This document shows positions 44,733 to 56,299 of a stretch of 64,000 nucleotides of DNA, one piece after another. Below the pieces are notes generated by a model, which saw only the letters and a program-made list of their open reading frames with translations, did not search any database and was not told the origin of the DNA. Positions within the stretch are counted from its first letter, which is position 1. Each line of letters begins with the position of its first letter. Origin of the DNA: Sciurus carolinensis (Eukaryota > Chordata > Mammalia > Rodentia > Sciuridae); NCBI RefSeq assembly GCF_902686445.1, contig NC_062214.1:95460738-95524737 (forward strand), given 5' to 3'. A program made the position numbers and the translations under genes.

Positions 44733-44916
44733 GGGTTGGTACTGGGGATTGAAACCAGGGGTGCTCTGCCACTGAGGTACATCCCCAAACCTCCTTATTT
44801 TATTCTGACCCAATGTCTCAGACCCAATGTTGCCCAGTCTAGCTTCAAACTTGTGATCCTCCAGTCTCAGCCTTTTGAGTAGCTGGGATTATAGGCATGT
44901 GCCACGACACCTAGTT
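44733..44916 (-). mobile_element. B1-dID-type SINE
   Basis: Antisense; GGTACTGGGGATTGAAACCA. Confidence 0.88.
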
Positions 44917-45125
44917 GCCACTTTCAGTTATGATTTAATTTCTCAGGTATTGATGATTTCAAAAAAATACATTGACTTGGTAACATAAACATATAATCTG
45001 TAAAATTATAAGGTGACATTTAAAGTGTAAGTGCCTTGAGAGTTTCCACGAATTAGTCCTTGTCAGTTGATCAATTCAGATTGCACTGAGAAAAATCAAG
45101 CTTCTGGACTTTCAAAGCTAAGAAT

Positions 45126-45213
45126 TAGGGGGTGTGAATATAGCTCAGTAAAAGGGGATATACTTAGCACCTACAAATGTCTGGGTTCAATTCCCAGCAC
45201 CAAAAACAAAATA
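45126..45213 (+). mobile_element. ID SINE
   Basis: GAATATAGCTCAGTAAAAGG, GGGTTCAATTCCCAGCACC. Confidence 0.8.
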
Positions 45214-45274
45214 AAGAAGCAAATTTTTGACCACAATAATGATGGATTTACCCAGTAATTCAAAAGACTAGACT

Positions 45275-45500
45275 AAAAGATTCAGAGTCAAACAAACTTG
45301 GGTTAGAAGCTAATATACCTCTGTTTCCTCATCTATAGAATGAAATGCAGTATATTTACTTCATAGAATTGTTGCAAATAATAAATGGGATCGTGTATAT
45401 AAAGTGCTAATCAAGATGCCCATCAGCATGTTAGAAATATTGTTTTTTTAATCTAGAAATCCCAGTAGGAACAGAATAAATATTTGTTGAATTGATAAGC
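45275..45500 (-). mobile_element. MIR SINE
   Basis: Antisense MIR blocks: TGTTTCCTCATCTATAGAAT, CATAGAATTGTTGCAAATAA, GTGTATATAAAGTGCTAATC, ending AATAAATATTTGTTGAATTG. Confidence 0.75.
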
Positions 45501-46364
45501 AATAATTTAAATGGCCAACCTGTGAGATTTTTGGTACTTTGCTTTGCCTCAAAGTCTCTGCTGTCTGTCTTTGATATCAGATAATCATGAGATTTTCCAC
45601 AAAGTCACACATGATTAACTGCAGATGAAGAATGTAAATAACAGGTGTTTTGTACTAAAATATGATCGAGATTACTTGAGCCAGAGAAGCGTAGGAAAAA
45701 ACTTCAAGGAGTATTTGGAACTTGGTCTAGTTCTTAAAACAGAGGTCACAAAATCAAATACTGATGGGGATAATGCCAGCTAGAGTGACATTAGACAAGC
45801 CCAGTCCAAAGAGGGCAGTCTCTACTCAGTTCCTGGCAATTGATGTTGTGCGAGAATCTCGGTCTGCTTGACCTTTCAGTTTTCACTGAAAATCTAGGAT
45901 CTTGTTTGCACTATGAAAGCTCCCAATTGCTAATTATTGGTGAATAATTAAGAAAAAAATTTTAACTACAAGTTAAACCAAACATGTTTGTGAGTCTAAT
46001 TTCATTTATGAGTTACCTGGTTATGACCTGTGGTTTAAAGGCTATGTTAATGCAGCATAAACAGAAAGAAAGAGGGGGACAAAACATGGAGAAAGAAAAG
46101 TTTAAGGTGCTTTTAAGGTTACCAAGTGTATACCAGTTTGACTTAATGGAAAGGAATGAAAAGTTCAGACAAATGAATTTCTGTGGAACATTTTTAGTGA
46201 GGATATCATCAGGGTTTTAGGTACTAAGAGATCATTCCTAGTTTTTGAATGAACTACTGAAATAGAGCCTGTGTTAGTACTGAGGTTCAATGACCATGTG
46301 TTGGATACATAGGTACTAAACTGTGAGACCCTGTTTTTAACACCTGACTCATACCTGTCTACAA
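45501..46364. other. intergenic, nothing recognised
   Basis: No repeat family, RNA gene or exon recognised; the 78-codon frame at 45984-46220 has no similarity I know. Confidence 0.5.
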
Positions 46365-46615
46365 TTAGGTGGCACAGGCCTGTAATCTCAACAGCTTGGA
46401 AGGCTGAGGCAGGAGGATTGCAAGTTCAAAGTCAGCCTCAGCAGCTTAGTGTGACCTCTCTCAAAGTAAAGGCTGGGGATGTGACTCAGTGGTTAAGCAC
46501 TCTTTGGGTTCAATCACTGGTACCAAAAAAAAAAAAAAAAAGAAAAAAGGAATTAGAGGATCTGTTCGTAGAGCACTTATCTTTTATGCCCAAGGCCCTG
46601 ATTTCCAACCCCACA
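46365..46615 (+). mobile_element. B1-dID SINE and degenerate ID SINE
   Basis: 46365-46545 dimer (GGCTGGGGATGTGACTCAGT); 46548-46615 worn ID ending in (CACATA)n. Confidence 0.75.
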
Positions 46616-47119
46616 CATACACAGACACACATACATACAGAGAGTTAGGTAAGATATTTTAAATCAACAAATATGATACAATTTGATGAAGTTATAATAG
46701 AAGCATGGAAACGGTAGATATTAAATTTTGTCCAGTGGAAAAGTTTGTAAAGATTTTACAGAGGGAAGAAGTCTTAGCCATCTCTGAAACAACATCTATT
46801 TCTTTACTTTTTAAAGGGAATCAACACTCTTTACATGCCTTTTAAATGCTTTAAGTTACATACATATCATATGTCTTTATTCTGTTTTCCCCAGAAGTGG
46901 ATTTTTAAATGCTTTTCTTCTCTGTTCCCCCTTTTACACAAAAAGTAAAATTCTGACCAAAAGCTTATTAAAATTAATATGGAAGCGATTCTCTGAGCCT
47001 AATTTTGTAGGATTTATATGTAGGGTATATGGGAGAGACATTCCTTCCAGAAGGAATAAGATTGGCAAAGGTATTTAAAAAAGAAATAATACATGTTTGG
47101 GAAACTAACTAACTTTGGT
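46616..47119. other. intergenic, nothing recognised
   Basis: AT-rich unique-looking sequence. Confidence 0.5.
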
Positions 47120-47490
47120 TGAGCAAGGTGTGATGGTGCATGCCTGTAATTCCAGTTATTTAAATTAAAAAATAAAACAGGATGGGGATGTGTTTCAATG
47201 GTTTGAAAAAAAAAAAACTAGGTGCAAGCGGCTGGGGAGGCTGAGGCAGAAGGATTGCAAGTTCAAAACCAGCCTTAGCAATTTAGCAAGACTCTAAGTA
47301 ACTTAGTGAGACCCTGTCCCAAAATAAAAAATAAGGGGCTGTGGTTGTGGCTCAGTGGTAGAGTACGTGTGAAGCACTGGGTTCAATTCTCAGCACCACA
47401 TAAAAAATAAATAAAATAAAATAAATAAATAAAAAGGACTGGGGATGTGGCTCAGTGATTAAGTGTCCCTGGGTTCAATTCCCAGATCCA
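47120..47490 (+). mobile_element. two B1-dID SINEs, the second split by an ID SINE
   Basis: 47120-47218 dimer with central deletion; 47219-47490 dimer whose halves are parted by an ID SINE at 47336-47430 (CTGTGGTTGTGGCTCAGTGG). Confidence 0.78.
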
Positions 47491-47574
47491 GAAAGATTCA
47501 AGACAAAACAGAAACAGACAAAGCCTACTACATTCAAATAGCAAGAAACATATTGCAATGATTAAAGCCAATGC

Positions 47575-47690
47575 ACTTTGGGGACAGATTTAACTTTGGG
47601 TGTTCACTATAAGGCTCTTGAACTTTCTGACTTTGGGCAAATAATTTAAATCCTTTAAACTTCTCTTTCCTTACTGTCTGCTACTATTAT
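47575..47690 (-). mobile_element. MIR SINE, 5' part
   Basis: Antisense MIR with TGACTTTGGGCAAATAATTT and flanking CTCTTTCCTTACTGTCTG. Confidence 0.6.
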
Positions 47691-47727
47691 TATTTTTCTT
47701 TCTCTTTTCTTTTCCTTTTTCCTTTTT

Positions 47728-47958
47728 TTTTTTTTTTTGAGATGCTGGATCTGAACCAGAACCTTATGCACACCAAGCAAGTCATCTCCCCTGAGCTATC
47801 ATCACCCTTACCCCTGTTACTCTAATTTTTGTTTTTGCTACTTTAAGAAGATCAAGAAAAGGAAGTGGTGGGTTAGGGGTGTAGATCAGTGGTAGAAATG
47901 CTTGCTTAGTATGGGTGAGGCCTTGGGTTCAATCCCCAACACCAAAACCAAAACCAAA
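47728..47958. mobile_element. ID SINE (-) and ID SINE (+)
   Basis: 47728-47813 antisense; 47870-47958 sense (GTGTAGATCAGTGGTAGAAA). Confidence 0.75.
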
Positions 47959-48048
47959 CAAACAAGAAAATAGTGAAGAAGAAGTTGTCAAGGAAGGTAA
48001 TGACCAGATCACCAAGGCCTTGTTTGTGTTTTTTTGTTTAGTTGTTTG

Positions 48049-48228
48049 TTTCAGTACCAGGGATTAAACCCAGGGACATCTACCACTGAGCTGCCCTTTT
48101 TAAAATTTTTTTAAAAAATTTTGAGACAGGGTCTTGCCAAGTGGCCCTGACTGGCCTCAAACTTATGATCCTTTTGCTTCAACCTCCTGAATCACTGGAT
48201 TACACATTTGCACTGCTATACCCAGCTA
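48049..48228 (-). mobile_element. B1-dID-type SINE
   Basis: Antisense; CAGTACCAGGGATTAAACCC. Confidence 0.85.
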
Positions 48229-48448
48229 AGATGGTCATTAGGACACTAGTTTAGCCATCTTCAATCAGTTAGCTCATCATCATAAAGTTCTTTACCACTG
48301 CCTTGCCTATCTCCACAAATTTTCTTCTGTCTTGTGGTGAGCAGACCAAGCCTTTGCACAGTAACTTTAACCCAAAAAGGAAATTTAAGAGGAAAAGAAG
48401 ATTTGAGCAGACTGATGTAGGGATTTGTTCAGCTGGGGATGTATTAAT

Positions 48449-48632
48449 TTTTTTTTCCAGTATTGGAGATTGAACCCAGGAATGCTCTACCAGTAAGCCA
48501 CATCCCCAACCTTTTTTATGTTTTACTTTGTGATAGGGTCTTGCTAAATTGCTCAGGCTGGCCTAGAATTTGCTGGTCTCTTCTCTGAGATTCTACAGTA
48601 GCTGGGATTACAGGTATGCGACACTGCACACA
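48449..48632 (-). mobile_element. B1-dID-type SINE
   Basis: Antisense; TATTGGAGATTGAACCCAGG, ends 60 bp before the MIR. Confidence 0.85.
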
Positions 48633-48692
48633 GTGGGACATGTTGAATTTGATAAGACTGTGTAACGTCAGGGAGGATATGGCTAGTAACTG

Positions 48693-48915
48693 TTAGATAT
48701 ATAATAAGAGCAACATCTAAAACTTTATAATGCTTAATATGTGCTATGTTTTTGTCTCAGTGCTTTATATCTGTTAACTTATTTAACTCTCACAGTAACT
48801 CTCTGGGGGAGTTACTACATTTCAAAGATTTGGAAACTAATGTACAGATGCCTTACTTTGCCCAAGGTCATATAGTTAGGAAGTGGTTCAATTAGGATAT
48901 AGGTCTGGGGTTTGG
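48693..48915 (+). mobile_element. MIR SINE, nearly full length
   Basis: Contains GTGCTATG...GTGCTTTATAT, TTATTTAACTCTCACAGTAA, GGAAACTAATGTACAGATGC and the core end GCCCAAGGTCATATAGTTAG. Confidence 0.85.
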
Positions 48916-49207
48916 GTTCAGGAAAAGTACTGACTCTATAGTAGATATTGGGGTAGAATTAAAAACAAGGCAGACCCAGACTTTGCTTTCATGGAGTTTA
49001 TAGCTTAGTAAGCTATAAACATCTGAGAGTAGTAAGAAATAATCATGCAGGTGAAGAATGATAAGATAAAAAGCCAAGGATAAAATCCTGAGGATCAATA
49101 ACATTCAAGTGGTAAAGGAGAAAAAGCCCCAGGGAAGAGATATAGACGAAGACACAGTTAAATTAAGAGGACAATCTGGAGAGAGTAAAGTCTTGGAAAA
49201 CAATGGA

Positions 49208-49222
49208 GAAGAGAGTTTTATT

Positions 49223-49257
<35 letters not shown>

Positions 49258-49262
49258 TTAAT
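49208..49262. repeat. (TTTA)n microsatellite
   Basis: About 12 TTTA units forming the antisense tail of a minus-strand SINE. Confidence 0.9.
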
Positions 49263-49462
49263 TATTTGGGGTACTCGGATTGAACCCAGGGACACTTTAC
49301 CACTTTACAGCCCCAGTGCTTTGTATTTTTAAATTTTGGGACAGGGCCTCACTAAGTTGGTTAGGTCCTCACTAAGTTGCTGAGGATGGCTTTGAATTTG
49401 CAATCCTTTTGCCTCAGCCTCCCAAGTTGGTGGGATTATAGGAATATGACACTTATCTGACT
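49263..49462 (-). mobile_element. B1-dID-type SINE
   Basis: Antisense, after (TTTA)n; CTCACTAAGTTG occurs twice, an internal duplication of about 20 bp. Confidence 0.85.
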
Positions 49463-49476
49463 GTTATTGGGTTTTG

Positions 49477-49578
49477 TGTGTGTGTGGTTGAGTGTGTGTG
49501 TGTGTGTGTTACCATGGATTGAACTCAGGCCTTATACATGCTAGATAAGTGCTCTAACACTGAGTTACATTCCCAGCA
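49477..49578 (-). mobile_element. ID SINE with (GT)n tail
   Basis: Antisense; CATGCTAGATAAGTGCTCTA. Confidence 0.82.
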
Positions 49579-49762
49579 AAAGAAGAAAAATTTAAGGAGA
49601 ATATTAACTGTCTGAGAAGTCTAGTAAGATAAGGAATAAAGGTGTCAGGGCCATTGATAACTAGAACATATTTGATGGCGCTAGCAAGGGTAACTTTTTT
49701 AGTCATGTTGAGAATGCATCAAATTTCAGTGAGTGAAGTGAAATTTAGAAGCAGGACCAGAA

Positions 49763-49960
49763 GCTGGCTGGAAGGGCACATGCCTGTGTTCTCAGTTCTT
49801 CGGGAGGCTGAGACAGGAGGATCATACCTTTGAGGCCACCCTGGGCAGTTTGGTGAGAACCTATCTCAAAAAAAACAAAAAAACAAAAAAACTGCAGGAT
49901 GTAATAGAGTTCTTGCCTATCCTGTGCAAGACTCTGGGTTCTAACCCCAGTTTGGAGCTG
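49763..49960 (+). mobile_element. B1-dID-type SINE
   Basis: GGCACATGCCTGTGTTCTCA; older B1 half with ACCCTGGGCAGTTTGGTGAG. Confidence 0.75.
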
Positions 49961-50164
49961 CAAGGAGTAGGGGCAGGATCAGAAGAGAGATCAGAGTAAC
50001 GGAGATGATTAGCTGAAAATAATTGTGTGAACCAGAGTGACATTAACAGGAAGGGAATGATGAAAGGCACAAGAAAGATATTTCTAGGGAAGAATCAAAA
50101 TGACTTGGTGACTAGTTAAGGGTAGAGACAAGGGGAAGAAGAATCAATGGTGACTCTATTTTTA

Positions 50165-50340
50165 TTTATTTATTTTTTTTGATACTGGGCGCTTAACCAC
50201 TGAGCTACATCTGTAGCCCTTTTTGTTTTTTATTTTGAGACAGAGTCTCATTAAGTTCCATAGGGCCTCACTAAATTGCCGAGGCTGGTCTTGAACTTGC
50301 AATCCTCCTAGCATGTCCTTGTTTCAATCTCCAGCACTGA
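50165..50340 (-). mobile_element. B1-dID-type SINE, right end rearranged
   Basis: Antisense dimer; right end switches to a sense ID piece (CAATCTCCAGCACTG). Confidence 0.7.
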
Positions 50341-50569
50341 AAAAAATCCCTCCCCCCAAAACTGTATATTATTGGTGAAAAATAATGCTATTAAAATAAT
50401 TACTGCTTTCAAATGGATGCTTGTGTGTTCATGATTGAAGGACAATAGTATTTCTTTGTTTTTACTTAACACATACTTAGATATTAATTATTATCTGCCA
50501 GGTAGTTTTATAATTTCTTTATATATGTTAAGTAATTTGAATTTAATCATCAAACAAGCCCTGGAGTCA

Positions 50570-50765
50570 GGCATGGTGGCGCATGCCTGTAATTCCAGTA
50601 ACTCTGGAGGCTGAGGCAGGAAGACCACAAGTTCAAAGTCAGCCTCAGCAATTCAGCAAGGCCCTAAGAAACTTGGTGAGTCCCTGTCTCAGAATAAAAA
50701 GGGCTGGGGATGTGGCTCAGTGGTTAAGTGCCCCTGGGTTCAATCCCCAGTAACAAAACAAAACA
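50570..50765 (+). mobile_element. B1-dID-type SINE
   Basis: Well-preserved dimer: GGTGGCGCATGCCTGTAATT ... GGGTTCAATCCCCAGTAAC. Confidence 0.93.
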
Positions 50766-51142
50766 AAACAATCCCAGGAAACAAATATTCTTATTTTTAC
50801 AAAAGAATATTGATGTTAGAATGGCAAAATAGAGTGGTTGTAGTTACAGCTTATAAAAAACTACCGCTGGGAGTCAAGCCCAAGCAGTCTGTGCTAGTGT
50901 AAATGCACTCTTTATATTTCCACATTTCATCAGTTTTTCACACATTTGCAAATCATTGATGACTTCTAACGAAATAGTGGTTCAAACTTGTGATACTGGA
51001 AAGCCATTCATTATGATGCTGGTATGTGATGGTATGCATGCTTTACAAATAAAAGAAATACCATCTTAAATGTGATTTGTAGTGATCACTTTAGTAACAC
51101 AGAATATGGTTTTGAATTTTTCCAGTTGAATTTATTTATTTA

Positions 51143-51330
51143 TTTTTGGTACTGGGGATCGAGCCCAGGCGTGCTTAACAACTGAGCCACATCCCCAGCC
51201 CTTTTTATTTTTATTTTGAGACAGGGTCTCACTAAATTGCTTAGGGCCTCACTATTTTGCTGAGCTGGCCTCAAACTTGGAGGTGCCTCAGCCTCCACAG
51301 GTGCTGTATTTATAGGCGTGTACCACTATC
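51143..51330 (-). mobile_element. B1-dID-type SINE
   Basis: Antisense; GGTACTGGGGATCGAGCCCA; 0.8 kb upstream of the ADAM10 CpG island. Confidence 0.9.
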
Positions 51331-52029
51331 TGTCTCCTAAGACTGAATTTTTTAAGAAAGAAAAAAATTCACGATAGTCGAACATGTTCCGTTGAGTCCA
51401 TGCATATCATTAGAAATTAATGGACTCTATTAATGACAGTTTTGGAATTTTTGAGCTTACTATAGGAAACTCAATTTACTTTTAGTAATACACCCTTTAA
51501 TTCAATCAACTCAAACAGGATGCCAAACAGATGAAACTCTATTAAATGACAAAAAATTAAATAACATCGAGAAATTTTATGTCATGAAATACAAGTGTAA
51601 AGAATAAGAGTTACAGAGAAACCAAATACGAGCTTCATAGAATTCGGAGTGACAATGTATGAGGAGGGTTCATTTCAGAGATGGTACAGAGTAGCAAAGG
51701 AGCTCGAGATTTAGGACTTGCTGGCTTTGCAATGGTTAAATCCTAGTGTGACAAATTTGCGAAGAGCTCGGGAAACTATGCCTTAAGCATAGTGTCTTTT
51801 CTTCTTGCCGTTTGAAATGTCTTTACATTTACGTTCTGATCACTGGTTACTGTCGCACCTGTAATTACTGCTTATTGGTACTACTTTTATTTGATAGTTG
51901 TTGGTGCATCACGAGAGACAGGAAAATAAGAAACAAAAACCTCCGTCACTCGCGAAGTTAAGGGTAAAGCTGTTTACACCTTTCACTCTCCGGGTTTAGT
52001 CCAAGAAACGTTTTCCAGAAGCAGTAAGA
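51331..52029. other. ADAM10 upstream flank, nothing recognised
   Basis: Repeat-free 700 bases immediately upstream of the ADAM10 CpG island; absence of SINEs may reflect promoter constraint. Confidence 0.5.
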
Positions 52030-52109
52030 GTGAAACACAGTCGGGGAAGAGCGCTCCCGTTTTGGGGCGGGACCAGAGGAAACCCCGCCTACCAAGACCA
52101 ATCCCAGCT

Positions 52110-52555
52110 GTCCGCCAGCGGACAGGAAGCGGCGGCGGGCCTAGCAGTCCGGGAACCGGCGGCACGCGCATGCGCGCGCCCCCGAGGCGCTTGGGGGAGG
52201 GGGAGGGACGGGAGGTAGGGGCGCGGCCCCGCGAGCCTGTTGGGTGCCCACGCGTCACGTGGTGAGGAAGGAGGCGGAGATCCGGGGCTCGGGGGAGGGG
52301 GGTAGAGAAGAGGGAAGGAGCGAGGGAAGGAAAGCGGGGAAGGGAGGAAGGAAGCGAGCGAGGGGAGGGAGGTCCCTGTTTTGGAGCTGGGAGCGTTGCC
52401 GGCCCCTAAAGTGGAGCGAGAGGGAGGTGCTTCGCCGTTTCTCCTGCCGGGGGAGGTCCCCGCTTCCCGTGGAGGCTCCGGACCAAGCCCCTTCAGCTTC
52501 TCCCTCCGGATCGATGTGCTGCTGTTAACCCGTGAGGAGGCGGCGGCAGCGGAAG
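52110..52555 (+). promoter_or_regulatory. ADAM10: ADAM10 5'UTR with G-quadruplex tract and uORFs
   Basis: Upstream of the ADAM10 ATG is a GC/purine-rich stretch of the size expected for the long ADAM10 5'UTR (about 440 nt in human; the start here is inferred). At 52193-52221 are five runs of three or more G separated by one to five bases (GGGGG, GGGGG, GGG, GGG, GGGG), matching the known translation-inhibiting G-quadruplex region of human ADAM10 mRNA. Two upstream ORFs are visible: ATG 52170 to stop 52265 (31 codons) and ATG 52514 to TAA 52528 (MCCC). These fit the known translational repression of ADAM10 by its leader. Confidence 0.7.
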
Positions 52556-52610
52556 ATGGTGTTGCTGAGAGTGTCAATTCTGCTTCTCTCTTGGGCGGCG
52601 GGGCTGGGAG
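52556..52610 (+). CDS. ADAM10: ADAM10 coding exon 1 (signal peptide)
   Basis: First coding exon of ADAM10, the type I membrane zinc metalloprotease (alpha-secretase, Notch S2 sheddase). It encodes MVLLRVSILLLSWAAGLG plus one base: a signal peptide with a short n-region ending in Arg5, a Leu-rich core and a small-residue c-region. It differs from the human peptide as I recall it by Ser7 for Leu and Leu17 for Met. The ATG follows GCGGAAG, with A at -3 and G at +4. A GTGAGG donor begins at 52611, giving phase 1, as expected for a next codon completed by the following exon. The open frame continuing to 52969 is intronic GC-rich read-through. No later exon is in the window, consistent with the large first intron of this gene. 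Confidence 0.95.
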
Positions 52611-53866
52611 GTGAGGCACGACCCCGAGCGCCGGGGGCGCCGCGACCACAGCGGACCGCGAGGCGGAGCGGCGGCCAGGTTGAGCGGAGCCCAGTCGCGC
52701 CGCACGGCGGGCGCGTCAGTCAGCCCGGCCGGCCGGCGGCGCCACTCGGGCGCGCCGCTTTCCCCTCTCCCTATTGTCCCCCGCGCCCCTACCGCGTTCC
52801 CTTTGGTGGCGGGCCGAGGAGGTTCGGTGCCTCCGGCGAGGCCTTCCCCGCCCCCACCGCCCCGGCGTTGCGGGAGGCGGCAGTCGCCTCCTCCCAGAGA
52901 AGCGAAGTCGGGAGATTCGGGTCGCCAGGCGAGAGCTGCGGAACCCAGGCCGGCGCTGCATCCTTCTAGCCTGCTCGCGGGCGGGCGCCGGCGCAGGCAG
53001 CTGCCGTGGGCTGGCGGTCCTCGCCGCCCTAGCTCAGCGCTCACCCTCCTCACCTTCCTCCCCAGCCCCCAGCCCCTGTCGGGTGGCCGATTCCGGAGTT
53101 CGCTCCGCTGAGGAGCATCGCCGCGCAGACTCCGGGAAGTTGGCGATGTTTGCGGTCGGGCTCTTGTATTGTTCTTTACCCAGCGCGGTGATCCAGACCG
53201 ACCCCGTTCTGCAGTGGGCCGCCCGTGGAGTGTAGCAGTCATCTTCCGCCTGTCCGGCAAGAGTGGTTTGGGCTGCCCATACTGCCCTGCACCGAGTGTC
53301 CTAGTGTTTGGAGAGAGCGCAGGAGGGTGTGTTTGTGTTCAGTGAAAACATTTTGTCGCCCAAGGGAAAGGGTTTGGTAGGGTGATATGTTTCAGGATGT
53401 TCTTTGAACTGGATTGGGTGTCTTAGAGTACAAGGAAGATGCCTGGATGACCCAACTCCCAGAGTTTTTTTAAACTCTCAGGTGGAGTAGACGTACTGTT
53501 TAGTCTGTGGATTGTCAAAACAGTGCCCCCTCCCCCCTACAAATTGGAGTTACATTCGCTTAAAGTCTACTCTTCCTTGATGACTCAAGTTTTGAAACAA
53601 TGATTTTTATTTCCAGCATATCCTAGGACCCAGTTGCATTATTCTGTTTGAAATGCTCTACTTTAGAAAGCGTTTTGACTTCTCCCAAAGTATACTTAAA
53701 AGCCTTAAAGTATGCTTAAAAGCATGAAAACTTTACATGAGTGCTTTGGATGAGTATCTGTCTGTAGTTTAATATTTCTTGTAGCGAATTGTTTCTTTTC
53801 TTTGTCCCTTTGACTAATGACTGCGGGGCTAAATTTATTTCTGACATATACTTAGTCTGAGAGTGG

Positions 53867-53974
53867 TGCTGTGTAGGCAACCTTCTGTAGTTTGTTAGGT
53901 GTACATCTTAGGTTAGAAGTTGCTGTGTAGGCAACCTTCTGTAGTTTGTTAGGTGTACATCTTAGGTTAGAAGT
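53867..53974 (+). repeat. exact 54-bp tandem duplication
   Basis: Two identical 54-bp copies (53867-53920 and 53921-53974), starting TGCTGTGTAGGCAACC and ending GGTTAGAAGT, plus the first four bases of a third. Lies in ADAM10 intron 1, 1.3 kb after exon 1. Identity suggests a recent event or an assembly artefact. Confidence 0.95.
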
Positions 53975-54169
53975 TGCTAATAGACGTGTACTAGTAAAAA
54001 GGATCAAAGCTGGAAACCTTCTGTAAGGGCCTTTTGATTTAACATTTGTATTTCTGTTCTAAATGTGACTTGGAACAAAAATTACTTGTCTGGCTGTTTT
54101 CACTTTTTGTGATTGTAGTCAGGAGTTAAGACAGTTTTCTATGAGCTAATAAACACAAACATGAGACAC

Positions 54170-54335
54170 TTATTTTTTGGTAATGGGTACTGAACCTGAG
54201 GTTCTTTACCACTGAGCTACCTCCCCTTCTTTATTTTTTGAGACAGGGTCTTGTTAAATTGCCAGGGCTGGCCTGTAACTTTCCTGCCTCAACCTCCCAA
54301 GTTGCTGGGATTCCAGGCGTATCACCCCACCAAGC
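54170..54335 (-). mobile_element. B1-dID-type SINE
   Basis: Antisense; TTCTTTACCACTGAGCTACC. Confidence 0.82.
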
Positions 54336-54522
54336 TCAGGGTCTTACTTTGCAAGTGTTCTACCACTGAGCTGTGTCTCCAGTCCCTTTTTTTTTTTTTT
54401 TTTTAAATCTTTGATTTTGAGACAGGGTTCCACTAAATTGTCCACGATTACCTTTTGAATTTGTAATCCTGCCTTAGCCTCCAGGGTATCTGGGATTACA
54501 GGCATGCACCACTGTGCCCAGT
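54336..54522 (-). mobile_element. B1-dID-type SINE
   Basis: Directly abuts the previous copy; GCAAGTGTTCTACCACTGAG, poly-T between halves. Confidence 0.85.
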
Positions 54523-55299
54523 TAAAAGGTTAATTTTGGATGTTTTTGTTAAGAACTTTCTAAAATAACTAAGAAAATTTTCATTTTGAAAGTATCATCA
54601 AGATTTTAACTTTAGAGTACATGGATATATTTGTCATTTTATTGTACAATACATAGTTTAACTACTGATGTGAGCTATATATGTGGTCAAGTTTGTTAGA
54701 TGTTTATATGATTTGTAGAGTACACTACATTTAAATCGAATATATATTTGATTTAGTATATGAGAGAATAAGTTTGTGTAAGATTAGGAGAAGTTTTAGT
54801 GGAAATACAGATTTAACTTTAAAGTGAAAATCATTTTCAGGTACTTAATAAACTGTTAGTTGCTTTCCCCTTTGCAGTTTGTCAGTCTCTGTTGTGTGTG
54901 AATTTTTTCTTCTACACGTGACTGGGATGGGAAGCTGAATGTGAGAATTAAAGTGTTTAGAATCATAAACTTTCCTGATGTCCATTCTTGCACATCTCAT
55001 CTCGTGTTATGTTTGTAGGACCATACAGTAACATTTCTTAGAGTTTACAAAATGTGTAGACATGCACTCAAAACGTATACATAAAAATGCTTTTCTTTAT
55101 TATTTGTAACCACATTAGAAGTTCATTGGAACTGCTTAGATATAGTTCAAAGAATTTTTATGTATGTGTGAATATTACTTTTTTTTGAGCTGTGTTGCTA
55201 GATGGGCTTTGAATTCCTAGATTTCTTATGTTGCTCCTACTTCAGACTTCCCAGTAGCATGGAATTCAAGGGGGTTGCCTTTTACTGTCCCCACAACTT

Positions 55300-55490
55300 T
55301 GTGCTGGGGATCAAATCCCAGGTCTTGTACATGCTAAGCAAATGCTGTACCACTGAGCTACATACCCAGCCCTTTTTATTTTGAGACGGGTTCTTGCTCA
55401 ATTACCTAGGCAGGTCTCAAATTTGCAATCCTCCTGTCTCAGCCTCCAAAGTAGCTGAGGTTAAAGGTGTGTGCCACTATATGCAACTGA
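55300..55490 (-). mobile_element. B1-dID-type SINE
   Basis: Antisense; TGCTGGGGATCAAATCCCAG. Confidence 0.85.
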
Positions 55491-56299
55491 CTGTTATTTT
55501 TAACGCAGATTTACTGGGAATTGACATCTTTTTTTCTTTAAAAATTTCATGGTGTGTTTGAGAAGTCAAAGGGTATTTTAGTTGTAGCAGTAAATTAATC
55601 CCATAATGTTTTGGCTTGATTAAGTCATCCATGAAATGAATTTTGAAGTATGACATGTTTTTTATTTAAAAATCTGATGTAAGTGCTTTGCTCTATACCA
55701 TGCTCTATACCATATACTTTATAAAAATAAACTTTCTGGAAGTTTGAGCAAAAGAATTAAAAGCATTAAAGTTTAAGCTTAAGCTAGTTTTCTGACTTCT
55801 GCCAGCAAATGAGTCTATGAGATTAATGAAAGAGGCGTTTTGTCTTTAAGGTGCTCTCTTTGTATTTTAAACTAGAGTTTGAGAGTTGATTTAGCTCTGT
55901 TATCTTAGCAAAACACATTTCAGTGTGTCCTACATTAACAGTATCTTCTGTCAGTATAAGACCTCTGTTAGGGGTTGAGGGCAATGGGCATGTCAGACAC
56001 TTCTCTTTTCTGATGTACTTTTAATAACTTGTTTAAGTCATTATCTGATCTCTTTAAAATTTTCCTAAACAGGATTAGTTAGAGGGCATAAGGGACATTT
56101 CTATGATGCCTGTTGTGCATCTGAAACTGCTAGGATTTTCACTTTTCAATAGTTTGGGGGAGTGATATTTTACAATAGAGGAATTGTGCTTGAAGAGATT
56201 GTTCATCTAGTATCTACCACTAAGTGGTGAAATAAGTCATTCATACCAAACCAGTGGAACCTCAAAGCCTAAGCTTGCTTGTCTATATATTTATTTCTG

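Larger units (their letters stand above)
52030..53270. promoter_or_regulatory. ADAM10: ADAM10 CpG island and core promoter
   Basis: CpG-dense island spanning promoter, exon 1 and the start of intron 1. Visible sites: a GC box (GGGGCGGG) near 52062, an NRF1-like palindrome CGCGCATGCGCG around 52165-52176, and an E-box/CRE-like CACGTGGTG near 52257. There is no TATA box. Purine-strand asymmetry (GA-rich, 52190-52400) lies just inside the predicted transcript. Confidence 0.75.

Noticed and set aside
52089..53260. Long open frames on both strands across the ADAM10 CpG island (up to 228 codons)
   Set aside because: GC-rich DNA lacks stop codons by composition; the frames overlap each other and show no domains.
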